Shown: positions 1-10,183, counted from the stretch's first letter. The stretch: DNA of 64,000 bases from Candidatus Kapaibacterium sp. (GCA_015490805.1 WFXC01000033.1:1-64000); one strand, 5' to 3'. Notes: a model not told the origin generated them from the letters alone. Numbers and translations: made by a program.

Positions 1-62
1 ATGCAGCATGCCCCAAATGCAGCATGCCCCAAATGCAGCATGCCCCAAATGCAGCATGCCCC
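1..62. repeat. 16-bp tandem repeat, about 3.9 copies
   Basis: The unit ATGCAGCATGCCCCAA is repeated exactly at 1-16, 17-32 and 33-48, with a 14-base partial copy at 49-62. The array touches the window edge, so the total copy number is unknown. The open frame through it is a by-product of the repeat. Confidence 0.9.
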
Positions 63-200
63 GTTCCGGCACGTCCGTGTTGCGTATCCTCGCATCATCA
101 GCGCTCCGGTTTCAGCACGCATCAAATATACCAATTTCTCCGGGAACAACCAAACAATGAGCAGAGGTGAGAAGGAACTTTCAGATGGTATGGCGAGGGT

Positions 201-659
201 GCACACCTCCGTGTGTCTGGGAGCGCACACTTTAGTGTGCATTTCTTGCCGACTAAAGTCGGCGCTCCCAGTGGGTTGCGACTGGGGAGCGCACGCTTCC
301 GCGTGCAGTCTCCCTCACCCTGACCCACTCCCTGCGGGAGAGGGCATTTCTGCATCTGTAGGAGCAATCCGGCTGGTCCCCATCACTCGCACCCGTAGGG
401 GCGCCCTGTTGGTCGTCCCTACACATTTACGCCAGTGCCTCCTTTTATCTTTTGCCGACGAAAGTCGGCGCTCCCGGTCCGCTGGGAGCGCACACTTCAG
501 TGTGCATCCTTCACCCTTTGCCGACTAAAGTCGGCGCTCCCAGTCGGCGCAATCCTGCTGGTCGCCCCTACACATTTATGCCAGTACCTCCTTTTATCTT
601 TTGCCGGCTAAAGCCGGCGCTCCCAGTGGGGTTTGCCGGGAGCGCACACTTTAGTGTGC
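201..659. repeat. Cluster of nine REP-like 16-bp palindromes
   Basis: Two alternating palindrome types occur in a non-coding stretch. Type A (GCCGACT-AA-AGTCGGC) lies at 248-263 and 520-535, with variants at 454-469 (GAAA loop) and 603-618 (GCCGGCT-AA-AGCCGGC). Type B (GCACACT-TT-AGTGTGC) lies at 225-240 and 644-659, with variants at 201-216, 291-306 and 490-505. Type A copies are followed by GCGCTCCC and most type B copies are preceded by GGGAGC, so the flanks are themselves complementary. Variants such as GCCGGCT/AGCCGGC and GCACGC/GCGTGC change both arms together. No transposase is adjacent. The rest of 1-863 holds no convincing gene. Confidence 0.85.
406..477. repeat. 72-bp direct repeat, copy 1 (copy 2 at 555-626)
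   Basis: Positions 406-477 and 555-626 align over 72 bases without gaps. Both share the core CCTACACATTTA, then CCTCCTTTTATCTTTTGCCG, and both end in a type A palindrome plus GCGCTCCC. The copies start 149 bp apart. This shows that a unit larger than one palindrome was duplicated. Confidence 0.8.
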
Positions 660-795
660 CGTTTTCATTCCTTGCTTGACGAAAGCGGCGTTTCCAGTCC
701 GCCAGGAGAATGTACGCTGATGGCATCGGAGGGATTATTAAGGGTGGCTGTAACCTGCCGCTTTTCTACCGGAAGTGGACGTCGAGGTGGGTAGA

Positions 796-829
796 AAATA
801 AAAAAGCCCGGCAGGCGACTGCCCACCGG
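796..829 (-). terminator. Rho-independent terminator of groES-groEL
   Basis: Read on the minus strand, a 9-bp stem (CCGGUGGGC pairing with GCCUGCCGG, including two G-U pairs) closes an AGUC loop and is followed by GCTTTTTTATTTT. It lies about 35 bp beyond the groEL stop codon. Confidence 0.88.
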
Positions 830-863
830 ACTCCCCGACGTCCGTTTCACAATTCCAGGAGCC

Positions 864-2516
<1,653 letters not shown>

Positions 2517-2566
2517 TTAACATTCTTTTTTTGTTCTCAATCAGTTTGGGTTGGGAAATCAAAAAC

Positions 2567-2869
2567 TTAAGATCCTTGCCCATTTTGAACGATGGCAAAA
2601 ATGTCGCTCTCACGCATAATGAGATATTCTTCACCGTCGATGGTCACTTCCGTACCCGAATATTTCCCGTAAATCACCTTGTCCCCAACTTTGACCTGCA
2701 AGGGAATGACTTTTCCATCTTCGGTTAGTTTGCCTGTCCCGACGGCAATGACTTCACCTTGCTGAGGACGCTCCTTCGCCGTGTCCGGAAGAATAATACC
2801 ACCCTTGGTCACTTCTTCCGGCTCCGATGGCTTCACAATGACCCGGTCGTGCAATGGCTGGAGTTTCAT
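2567..2869 (-). CDS. groES: Co-chaperonin GroES (Hsp10), 100 aa
   Basis: The heptameric lid of the GroEL chamber. The sequence starts [14 protein letters not shown] and contains the mobile loop (about residues 17-34, [17 protein letters not shown]) and the [14 protein letters not shown] core. These are typical of the family, and so is the length. It is the first gene of the heat-shock operon. Its start codon is 57 bp downstream of the CIRCE inverted repeat, which predicts repression by HrcA and heat induction; hrcA itself is not in this window. Confidence 0.98.
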   Translation of the reverse strand: MKLQPLHDRVIVKPSEPEEVTKGGIILPDTAKERPQQGEVIAVGTGKLTEDGKVIPLQVKVGDKVIYGKYSGTEVTIDGEEYLIMRESDIFAIVQNGQGS

Positions 2870-2926
2870 CGATCACCCCTTTCTTTGGTTCAACTTCTCC
2901 TACTCACTTTCCATCTCACTGAATTG

Positions 2927-2953
2927 TTAGCACTCACTGCTGGTGAGTGCTAA
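2927..2953 (-). promoter_or_regulatory. CIRCE operator (HrcA-binding site)
   Basis: A perfect inverted repeat TTAGCACTC-N9-GAGTGCTAA, identical to the CIRCE consensus. It lies upstream of groES in the position expected for the leader of a groESL transcript. Confidence 0.97.
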
Positions 2954-2998
2954 CAGGAGGCTATTAACGATCAGGCCTTGCAGCATATTGTATGTGCG

Positions 2999-3089
2999 TT
3001 CTACTACGCGCTGGAATGGGTGGGTTTACCTACGCAAGTGTGCAAGCGAGGATCAAGAGGTACATTCTGCTACGTGCTGGAATGGGCGG
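2999..3089. repeat. 25-bp direct repeat (22/25) across the end of a glycosyltransferase gene
   Basis: Copies lie at 2999-3023 and 3065-3089, each with the core GCTGGAATGGG. The second copy contains the stop codon (3070-3072) and last codons of the minus-strand glycosyltransferase. The first copy lies just beyond it, as if the 3' end of the gene had been partly duplicated. Confidence 0.7.
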
Positions 3090-4413
3090 TGCGGTTCGCA
3101 GCCACAACCGTATCCAGTACCTGAGCGAACCGGTGCGTTAGATGATAGCGGCTGTACCGCTGCACCGCTTCTGTCCGGATTCGGGCGATCTGTTCCGACA
3201 TCCTTCCGGTTTCCCACGCGCGATACAGCATCGCAAGAGCATCGGCTAACTGGTCAATTTGATCCGGCGCAATGATCTGTCCTGCCTGCGTTTCCTCCAG
3301 AATCGCTCCAACTTCGCTGTCTGGCGGACCAATAGCAACGATCGGGCGATGAACAGCTAAATATTCGAACAACTTGCCGGGCACAATGTCGCGGGAATGG
3401 GGGGAATCGTCTACGATGAGCAAAAGTGCATCCGCAGATTGCAATCGCTGAACACTTTCACGGAACGGAACATACGGCTCTATTGCTACTGACACCGGGG
3501 CGCGCTGGAGTTTGCGGCGCACATCCTCACCAACTCGCCCCACGATGTGGAGTCGAAACCGCTTCGGATCGACTTTTCCCTGCTGCACCAACTGCTCCAG
3601 CGCTTGCAGCAGCGGCTGGGGATCTCGCCTGCCATAGAGCGATCCTGCATACCGCAACGTAAAAACGGGATTTGGTTGATACGGCACAGGATGCGAAATC
3701 TCTGGATGAAATCCGTTGGGAATCACCACGAATTTTTCCTCTGGAATTTCCGGATACTTCTGCCGAAAATCCCGAACGATGCCCTTCCAGGCACACTCGA
3801 CCACGTCGGCATTTTGAAGCACCGCTTTTTCCAGCCGCCGTTCGATCCACGCTGGCAATCCCCATCGCTGCGCTGCGGACAAAAAGCCAGTCCAGGGATC
3901 TCGAAATCCGGCGACCCACGGAATACCACTCCGGCGCTTGATCGATAACCCAATAACAGCCGTTGTGTACGGCGGTGCCGAGGTATAGAGTGCCTCAATG
4001 CGATAGCGGCGTAGCAATTGCAATGCTGCTCGCCGGGCAAAGGGAAACCAGCCAATGCGGGCATCGGGAATAAACAGCGTTTCTCGAACCTTCTGAATAA
4101 GCCACGACCGCCAGTTTTGTCGCTCCGACGATTTTTGCAACACATTCACATCGACGGGGGCATTCGGGGGCAATCCCTGCAGTCGACGATACAGCCGATA
4201 GGGTTCGATGATTTTGGTCCGAACGACTGGCACATCTGCCGGGATTTCTGCGAGCAGCGTCTCATCCCGCGCCGGGAAATCCCCGTTTTCCACCGTCAAC
4301 ACCACTGGCTGCCAGCCGAAGTCAGGGAGATACTTCACATAGTGCAAGACCCGTTGCACCCCCGGTCCTCCAGACGGCGGAAAGTAATACGCTATGATCA
4401 ACACCTGCTTCAC
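3070..4413 (-). CDS. Glycosyltransferase, GT4-like (GT-B fold), 447 aa
   Basis: A probable cytoplasmic or membrane-associated sugar transferase for cell-surface polysaccharide or glycan synthesis; donor and acceptor cannot be told. The N-terminus (VLIIAYYFPPSGGPGVQRVLHYVKYLPDFGW) is the typical opening of family 4 enzymes, with the glycine-rich donor loop near residues 13-18. The C-terminal half contains FTLRYAGSLYGRRDP and an acidic region ending PGKLFEYLAVHRPIVAIG, the usual nucleotide-sugar site (K-x-F/Y-E-Y-x-A). No other polysaccharide gene is adjacent. A second GT4-type enzyme is at 42758-43978, and the two are not close in sequence. The start is an ATG, and the gene is not coupled to its neighbours. 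Confidence 0.85.
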   Translation of the reverse strand: MKQVLIIAYYFPPSGGPGVQRVLHYVKYLPDFGWQPVVLTVENGDFPARDETLLAEIPADVPVVRTKIIEPYRLYRRLQGLPPNAPVDVNVLQKSSERQNWRSWLIQKVRETLFIPDARIGWFPFARRAALQLLRRYRIEALYTSAPPYTTAVIGLSIKRRSGIPWVAGFRDPWTGFLSAAQRWGLPAWIERRLEKAVLQNADVVECAWKGIVRDFRQKYPEIPEEKFVVIPNGFHPEISHPVPYQPNPVFTLRYAGSLYGRRDPQPLLQALEQLVQQGKVDPKRFRLHIVGRVGEDVRRKLQRAPVSVAIEPYVPFRESVQRLQSADALLLIVDDSPHSRDIVPGKLFEYLAVHRPIVAIGPPDSEVGAILEETQAGQIIAPDQIDQLADALAMLYRAWETGRMSEQIARIRTEAVQRYSRYHLTHRFAQVLDTVVAANRTAHSST

Positions 4414-4653
4414 CGTTTTTCCACTGCCTTCTCACCAAATACCAGGCAGTGCAGTGACCGTCTCCCGTTCTGCTTATTGTACCCTTTTTCCAAAATCTCA
4501 CAATATCGCACTTTGTCCTGAAAGTCAGGGAAGAAAAACAACAAGCCTATCAGAAATCTTCGCGATGCCAGAACCTTCCGACGTTTCTTCTCCTCCACCG
4601 GTCAGGTAAGATGCTTAAGCTCGAAGGAATTCCGTATGCTAACTGGTACTCCG

Positions 4654-5928
4654 CTATGGGACCAGAGAATACCGCAGTAAATAGAGCAAATTGCCACGCT
4701 TTGCCAGAACCTCGACGCTCTGCGCATACCAGTTGTACACAATGGAAGAAAACCGGTCGTACTGATAACTGAGCACTGTCTGCCGACTTTTGAGTGAATG
4801 CACGTAAAAATTGGGTCCGTACACATACGCAAACATTTGCGATTGGGGCAGGAACAGAAACGATTGGAGCTGGGAAGATGCCCGAAGCTGTAAGGACAAT
4901 CGCTCGCCATTCACCATCAAATCGCACAGTTGCCGACATTCCAGGCAATAGTATCCGCTGCCATCATAGAGCATTTGCAGTTTTGTATGCTGCCGACGCA
5001 CGGGATAACGCGTGCCATCCAGCAGAAAATAGTGCTGATTCCTCCACTGGACCAGCGCACCATAGGCAGCCGCTGATGGGTGGAGTTTCACATCTTCCAC
5101 CTTATCCCATCCCTGCGTTTGCTGCAACTGCCCATCTGGCGCAAGTTTGGCAATGTACGAAAGCTGGTACCGCTTGTAGAAAATGACAGCTACGTTCCGA
5201 TCGCGATTGAGCTGAATGGAAAACACCGTGTCAATACTGCTGAGCAGCGGCTCCGACCCCAGGTACACTGCCCACCAATCGCCATTGCGACCAGCAAACA
5301 GCGGGAGAGAATCCTGCCACCATCGAAGATGCTGAATTTGATCAAAAGGACCAAAGGTGCGATCTCCCATCAACACCGAGAATTGATTTCCTTCGGAAAC
5401 GCGACACAGAAAGCGGGTCAGAGAGCGATCCTGGACGATAGATCCTTCAAACGTCTGAGGCAGCGGCACTGTTTCCTTCTGCTTCCATTCTCCATCAGCA
5501 AATTGAAACCGGACCAGCTCCTGTTGTCCGCCAATATACCCAACGACGCTGGCAGTCAGCCCATCGTCAGCAAATTGCAGATCATACGCAATGGTATACG
5601 CCAACTCCAGCGTTTGTCCATCCAGCAGCACCGACACCGTATTTTGAAAATAGGTCACCGTTCCCCAATGCAGCCCATCGGGTGAAAAAACGGGGCGCAT
5701 AATATACTCTGCTTCAGCAGACTTGTACCCATTCACATAAAGCCGCATATACCGCTCATAGGGCTGGGTCAAAATCCACCAATTCGAGGTTGAATCCAAA
5801 CCGAATCGCAAAACCGTCTCCTCCCCTCCAAATACCTGGCGTTCCTCCATTCCCTGCGCATATAGCCACGGTGGGATCACAAGGAATATCAGGAGGAAAC
5901 TCCCTACGCTCCCGATTACAGATCGCAT
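4654..5928 (-). CDS. Exported protein of unknown function, beta-rich, 424 aa
   Basis: Family not recognised. An upstream in-frame start at 6000 exists, but the start at 5928 gives a clean signal peptide (MRSVIGSVGSFLLIFLVIPP, cleavage near LYAQG), so I use it. The mature protein is rich in Trp, Tyr, Gln and Ser. It repeats short segments of the kind F-S-P-D-G-L-H-W-G and Y-x-V-x-L-D-G-x-T, separated by 40-60 residues, which suggests a beta-propeller (WD40/PD40-like). It sits between a glycosyltransferase and sucC on the same strand, with no overlap. It lacks a T9SS tail and a lipobox. A periplasmic location is inferred. Confidence 0.6.
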   Translation of the reverse strand: MRSVIGSVGSFLLIFLVIPPWLYAQGMEERQVFGGEETVLRFGLDSTSNWWILTQPYERYMRLYVNGYKSAEAEYIMRPVFSPDGLHWGTVTYFQNTVSVLLDGQTLELAYTIAYDLQFADDGLTASVVGYIGGQQELVRFQFADGEWKQKETVPLPQTFEGSIVQDRSLTRFLCRVSEGNQFSVLMGDRTFGPFDQIQHLRWWQDSLPLFAGRNGDWWAVYLGSEPLLSSIDTVFSIQLNRDRNVAVIFYKRYQLSYIAKLAPDGQLQQTQGWDKVEDVKLHPSAAAYGALVQWRNQHYFLLDGTRYPVRRQHTKLQMLYDGSGYYCLECRQLCDLMVNGERLSLQLRASSQLQSFLFLPQSQMFAYVYGPNFYVHSLKSRQTVLSYQYDRFSSIVYNWYAQSVEVLAKRGNLLYLLRYSLVP

Positions 5929-6086
5929 TCCGATCTCATTGTATTCAGACTCGCCACTTCCAGAACCAATCTCTTGCCAGCTCGGCACCGAGCCTGACAC
6001 TCCTCAGTGCACATTCACTCAAAGCCTTCTCTCTCCACCGCACCTCGATGCCGCTTTACTTCTCTCTCGTGCTAAAAAGGAATCCC

Positions 6087-7340
6087 TTACGCCACAGCTT
6101 CAGCCTGTCGAATCGCCTCCGTTACTTTTTCTGCTGCTTCTTTAAAGGTCTTTGCTACCGTAAACCGGAGTCCGGCATTTTCCAGAATACGCCGTCCCTC
6201 TTCAGCATTGGTTCCTTCCAGTCGCACAATCACCGGGACTGTGACTTCCACCTGCTGCAACGCCTGCACAATGCCCTGAGCAACGCGATCGCAGCGGACG
6301 ATACCACCGAAAATGTTGATCAGCACCGCCTTCACGTTGGGATCACTCATCATAATGCGGAAGCCATTGGCAATCCGTTCAACATTCGCGCCTCCACCCA
6401 CATCTAAAAAGTTTGCAGGCTCACCGCCGGCTAATTTAATCAGATCCATCGTTGCCATTGCCAGTCCAGCACCATTGACCATACAGCCGACATTCCCATC
6501 CAGCCGAATGTAGTTCAATCCATATTTCGCTGCCTCCACTTCCAGCGGATCTTCTTCGGCAATGTCTCGCAACTGCTGATAGTCCGAATGTCGGTACAGC
6601 GCGTTATCATCAAAATTCATCTTGGCATCTAACGCCAGCAACTGTCCATCGTGGGTGGTTACCAGCGGGTTGATCTCCAGCAGGCTACAATCCAGCTCTT
6701 CATAGGCTTTTGCCAGATTCAGCGCCAACCTCACAAACTGCTTGAGCAGATTGCCGGAAAATCCCAATCGAAAGCCCAGCCGGCGTGCCTGAAACGGAAA
6801 GAGGCCATAAGCAGGATGAATGGCTTCTTTAAAAATTTTCTCCGGATGTTCCCTTGCCACTTCTTCAATTTCCACTCCTCCCTCTGAGGATGCCATCATC
6901 ACATTCTGCCCGCGTTTCCGATCCAGCGTAATACCCAGATAGTATTCTCGATCCAGAGCAACTCCCTGCTCGATCAGCAACTTATGGATCACCTTGCCCT
7001 CTTTCCCCGTCTGGACCGTCACCAGCTTGTTGCCCAGAATTACTTTCGCCAGTCGGTATGCTTTATCGGCGATATTTCCTCCAGATACGACCATCACTCC
7101 CCGCACCTGCTTTCCTTCGTATTCAACCGGCTGTCCCGTTTCCCGGTCGACCACTATTCCCTTGCCCCGCCCTCCGGCGTGCACCTGCACCTTCAGCACA
7201 ATCGTGTCAATCCCATTGAGCACAAATTCCCGGTAGGTAATCGCTCCTGCCTCTTCCGCGGAAAACACGACTCGACCAAACGGCACCGGAATCTGAAAAC
7301 GCGACAGCAGCTCTTTAGCCTGATACTCGTGAATCTTCAT
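6087..7340 (-). CDS. sucC: Succinyl-CoA ligase, ADP/GDP-forming, beta subunit, 417 aa
   Basis: The beta subunit of succinyl-CoA synthetase (TCA cycle), which converts succinyl-CoA, ADP (or GDP) and phosphate to succinate, CoA and ATP (or GTP) with SucD. The ATP-grasp N-terminus starts MKIHEYQAKELLSRF and continues with LKVQVHAGGRGKG (lysine and glycine loop). The C-terminal half has the conserved SLLEINPLVTTHDG, ALDAKMNFDDNALYRH, NGAGLAMATMD and NIFGGIVRCDRVA motifs. The ATG at 7340 is preferred over an in-frame GTG at 7346 because AGGGAG is then at the right distance. SucD is not adjacent. About 20-30 residues longer than most family members, with the extra length spread through the protein. 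Confidence 0.96.
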   Translation of the reverse strand: MKIHEYQAKELLSRFQIPVPFGRVVFSAEEAGAITYREFVLNGIDTIVLKVQVHAGGRGKGIVVDRETGQPVEYEGKQVRGVMVVSGGNIADKAYRLAKVILGNKLVTVQTGKEGKVIHKLLIEQGVALDREYYLGITLDRKRGQNVMMASSEGGVEIEEVAREHPEKIFKEAIHPAYGLFPFQARRLGFRLGFSGNLLKQFVRLALNLAKAYEELDCSLLEINPLVTTHDGQLLALDAKMNFDDNALYRHSDYQQLRDIAEEDPLEVEAAKYGLNYIRLDGNVGCMVNGAGLAMATMDLIKLAGGEPANFLDVGGGANVERIANGFRIMMSDPNVKAVLINIFGGIVRCDRVAQGIVQALQQVEVTVPVIVRLEGTNAEEGRRILENAGLRFTVAKTFKEAAEKVTEAIRQAEAVA

Positions 7341-7364
7341 TCTCACTCCCTCTCAAATTTTTTG

Positions 7365-7372
7365 TAACTTTG
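7365..7372 (+). promoter_or_regulatory. Possible -7 element (TAACTTTG) upstream of phnD
   Basis: An exact match to the Bacteroidota -7 consensus TAnnTTTG, 68 bp before the phnD start. No TTG lies at the usual -33 distance, so support is partial. Confidence 0.35.
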
Positions 7373-7439
7373 CGTTTCGGATACTGTAAGCGAATTGCAA
7401 ATTAACGAAATTATGGCGAGTTACCGGGAACGATAAGAA

Positions 7440-8366
7440 GTGCGATACGCAAAATTCTACATTCCGCTGCTGGTGTTGATTCTGCTCAAACTCTCTTTCC
7501 AGCCATTGTTTGAATCGCAAGAGCTGGGGTCTGCTGCCAATCCCATCAAGATTGCGCTCACGCCATCGGTCGACGCACAAAAAATCACGCTCAGTGCTGA
7601 CGAACTGGTTAACTTCCTGGAACAGTACACCGGTTATCACTTCACCTATATGGTACCTGCCAGCTATATCGCCGTCGTTGAAGCACTGGGAAGTGGCAAA
7701 GCCGATGTTGCCATTATGAACACCTTCAGCTATTTGTTAGCGCACGAGAAATACGGCGCACGGGCGGTTCTGAAAGTTGTCCGCCGCTACGGAGAAACAA
7801 CCTACAAAGGGCAATTCATTACGCGCGTTGATTCCGGTATCGATTCACTCCAGGACATTGCTGGCAAACGCATCGCTTACGTCGATCCTGCTTCAACCTC
7901 AGGGTACCTGCTCCCCAAAGCAATGCTGGATTCCTTAGGGATCAAACCCGCCGAAGAAGTTTTTGCAATGAAGCACGATAACGTTGTTACAATGGTGTAT
8001 CAGGGACAGGTCGACGTCGGCGCTACGTATTACTCCCCGCCGGATACTGCGACTGGAGAATATCTGGACGCACGCGCGCGTGTGAAGCAGCAGTTCCCCG
8101 ACGTGTTTGAAAAAATCAAGATCATCGGGTTCACTCAGGATATTCCAAACGATCCGGTCGTAGTGCGCAAAGATTTACCAGAAGAAATGGTGCGCAAAAT
8201 TGTCGAAGGATTGCTGGCTTTCCAGTCAACGCCGGAAGGGCGGAAAGCACTGTACGAGATTTACAGCGTGGAAGGCTTTGCACCCGCTACCGATGCAGAC
8301 TACGATGTGCTCCGGAACATTCTTCGTAAACAGGGAATATCGCTGGAGAAATTGGTGAAGAAATAA
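7440..8366 (+). CDS. phnD: Phosphonate/phosphite-type ABC transporter, substrate-binding protein, 308 aa
   Basis: Periplasmic solute-binding component of a PhnCDE-type importer. The first 20 residues form a hydrophobic segment (YIPLLVLILLKLSF), either a signal peptide or a membrane anchor; no lipobox cysteine is seen. The body matches the PhnD/PtxB family: IKIALTPSVDAQKI, ALGSGKADVAIMNTFSYL, a YVDPASTSGYLLPKAML oxyanion-binding stretch, and GQVDVGATYYSPPD. The start is GTG at 7440, the first codon giving a full signal segment. It is followed after 2 bp by the ATPase and then the permease, so it is almost certainly the first gene of a three-gene operon. Ligand (phosphonate, phosphite or another oxyanion) cannot be told from sequence. 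Confidence 0.88.
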   Translation: MRYAKFYIPLLVLILLKLSFQPLFESQELGSAANPIKIALTPSVDAQKITLSADELVNFLEQYTGYHFTYMVPASYIAVVEALGSGKADVAIMNTFSYLLAHEKYGARAVLKVVRRYGETTYKGQFITRVDSGIDSLQDIAGKRIAYVDPASTSGYLLPKAMLDSLGIKPAEEVFAMKHDNVVTMVYQGQVDVGATYYSPPDTATGEYLDARARVKQQFPDVFEKIKIIGFTQDIPNDPVVVRKDLPEEMVRKIVEGLLAFQSTPEGRKALYEIYSVEGFAPATDADYDVLRNILRKQGISLEKLVKK

Positions 8367-8368
8367 CG

Positions 8369-9133
8369 ATGGCACTGATCGAACTGCGAAAACTGAACAA
8401 AATCTACCCCAATGGAGTCCACGCACTGGTCGACGTTGATTTGACGGTACAGGAAGGCGAATTCCTTGTCGTGATCGGCCTGAGCGGTTCTGGCAAATCC
8501 ACCTTACTGCGGTGTATCAACCGCCTAATTGAACCCACTTCCGGACAGATTTTATACCGTGGGCAGGACGTTACGCACATTCAGGGAAAAGAGCTTCGGC
8601 AGTACCGCAAGAAAATCGGGATGATCTTTCAGCAATTCAACCTCATCAAGCGCCGGACCGTGCTCCTCAATGTCCTGACTGGCGCTCTGGGCTCTTTACC
8701 CGTACTCCCGTCGATTCTGGAGCGATTTCCGGACAACCTGCGACAGGAGGCGATGGAAAAGCTGCGCATTGTGGGACTGGAAGACAAGTGGAACGTTCGG
8801 GTCGATGCCCTCAGCGGCGGTCAGCAGCAGCGGGTTGCCATCGCCCGTTCCCTGATGCAACACCCCGAAGTGCTCTTAGCCGATGAGCCCGTTGCCAGTC
8901 TGGACCCGGCAACTTCCCACTCTGTGATGAAATACCTGAAACAGCTCAATACCGACTATGGGATGACCATCATCTGCAACCTGCACTTCCTGAGCCTGGT
9001 CCGTACCTATGGCACACGCGTCGTAGCCCTGAAACAGGGCAAATTGATCTTCCGGGGCAAGCCGGAAGAAATCACCCAGGAATGGTTCAAAGAAATCTAT
9101 GGAGAAGAAGCAGAAGAAGTGGAAATAGCATGA
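8369..9133 (+). CDS. phnC: Phosphonate-type ABC transporter, ATP-binding protein, 254 aa
   Basis: The energising ATPase of the importer encoded with phnD and phnE. All ABC motifs are present: Walker A GLSGSGKST (about residues 36-44), Q-loop IFQQFN, signature LSGGQQQRVAIARS, Walker B VLLADEPVASLD, and the switch histidine in ICNLHFLS. The KRRTVLLNVLTGALG segment after the Q-loop is typical of PhnC. It starts 2 bp after the phnD stop. The C-terminus is acidic (GEEAEEVEIA). Confidence 0.94.
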   Translation: MALIELRKLNKIYPNGVHALVDVDLTVQEGEFLVVIGLSGSGKSTLLRCINRLIEPTSGQILYRGQDVTHIQGKELRQYRKKIGMIFQQFNLIKRRTVLLNVLTGALGSLPVLPSILERFPDNLRQEAMEKLRIVGLEDKWNVRVDALSGGQQQRVAIARSLMQHPEVLLADEPVASLDPATSHSVMKYLKQLNTDYGMTIICNLHFLSLVRTYGTRVVALKQGKLIFRGKPEEITQEWFKEIYGEEAEEVEIA

Positions 9134-9142
9134 CACGGCTGA

Positions 9143-10183
9143 ATGGGCACTGAAACAAAATCGCAAACGACAACGGCACAGAAATTCCAGGCACTGATCC
9201 TGGACATTTTCTTCGGCATCTACTTTGTCGTTACCCTGCACCGCGTTTTTTACTACCAGGTGCTCCTCTCGCTGCGCAAGTTGCCACCGGTCACTGTGGA
9301 GATTGTGCTGCTCTATATTGGGATCGGCACTATTCTGGGATTGGCTCTCTTTTTCCTCAACGCTTCGCCGGGCAAACTCATTTTCCGACAGTTGCCGGAT
9401 GTACCGTGGAAAAAAGCGGTAGCGGAACATTTTCTGTGGATTATCGGCGTGCTGACAATTGCTACCGGGTGGGTTGTGACCAGAGTCTCTATTCTCGATT
9501 TCTTTTCTCAGGAAGGTCTGGCGGGAGCAAAACGGATCTTTTCTGCCCTGCTATCCCCTGAATGGTCTATTCTGCCTCAGGCACTGCTGGCAATTGTGGA
9601 AACGATTTATCTGGCACTGATGGCAACGCTCTTTGCCCTCCCGGTTGCTTTCATCCTGAGTTTTTTCACTGCCCGCAACCTGATGCGTCAAAGTCCTATT
9701 ACGCTGGGCATCTACACCGTCCTGCGGGTGTTGGTAAACTTTACCCGCTCGATCGAACCGCTGATCTGGGCAATCATTTTCACCGTATGGGTTGGTATCG
9801 GTCCCTTTGCTGGAACACTAGCGCTAATGGTTCACACCATCGCCTCTCTTACAAAGCTATACTCAGAGCAAATTGAAAATGTGGACCCTGGGCCCATCGA
9901 AGCAATTGAAGCAACCGGCGCCCACCCAATGCAGGTCATCTGGTTCGCCGTCGTACCCCAAATTGTGCTTCCTTTCCTGAGCTTTACCATCTATCGATGG
10001 GACATCAACGTTCGGATGGCAACGATCATCGGACTGGTCGGCGGTGGTGGAATCGGAACGCTCCTGATGCAATATCAGGGGCTGGCGCAATGGCACGAAG
10101 TTGGACTGCTGGTGCTTATCATCGCAATCGTCGTCTGGATTATGGACTACCTCTCTGCTCGAATTCGGGAAGCACTGGTGTAA
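9143..10183 (+). CDS. phnE: Phosphonate-type ABC transporter, permease, with extra N-terminal membrane segments, 346 aa
   Basis: Inner-membrane channel of the PhnCDE importer. The C-terminal ~230 residues are a standard PhnE permease: ALLAIVETIYLALMATLFALP, ARNLMRQSP, RSIEPLIWAIIFTVWVGIGPFAG and the coupling helix EAIEATGAHPMQVIWFAVVPQ, then GLVGGGGIGTLL. The N-terminal ~110 residues are additional and carry two or three more predicted membrane helices (LDIFFGIYFVVTLH, IVLLYIGIGTILGLALFF, LWIIGVLTIATGWVV). The start is fixed by an in-frame stop codon immediately upstream of ATG 9143. It is 9 bp from phnC. Confidence 0.9.
   Translation: MGTETKSQTTTAQKFQALILDIFFGIYFVVTLHRVFYYQVLLSLRKLPPVTVEIVLLYIGIGTILGLALFFLNASPGKLIFRQLPDVPWKKAVAEHFLWIIGVLTIATGWVVTRVSILDFFSQEGLAGAKRIFSALLSPEWSILPQALLAIVETIYLALMATLFALPVAFILSFFTARNLMRQSPITLGIYTVLRVLVNFTRSIEPLIWAIIFTVWVGIGPFAGTLALMVHTIASLTKLYSEQIENVDPGPIEAIEATGAHPMQVIWFAVVPQIVLPFLSFTIYRWDINVRMATIIGLVGGGGIGTLLMQYQGLAQWHEVGLLVLIIAIVVWIMDYLSARIREALV

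Noticed and set aside
1-62. Possible CRISPR array
   Set aside because: Units are contiguous 16-mers without spacers and no cas gene is nearby.
1-528. Plus-strand open frame of 175 codons over the repeat region
   Set aside because: It consists of tandem and palindromic repeats, has no family resemblance and no ribosome-binding site.
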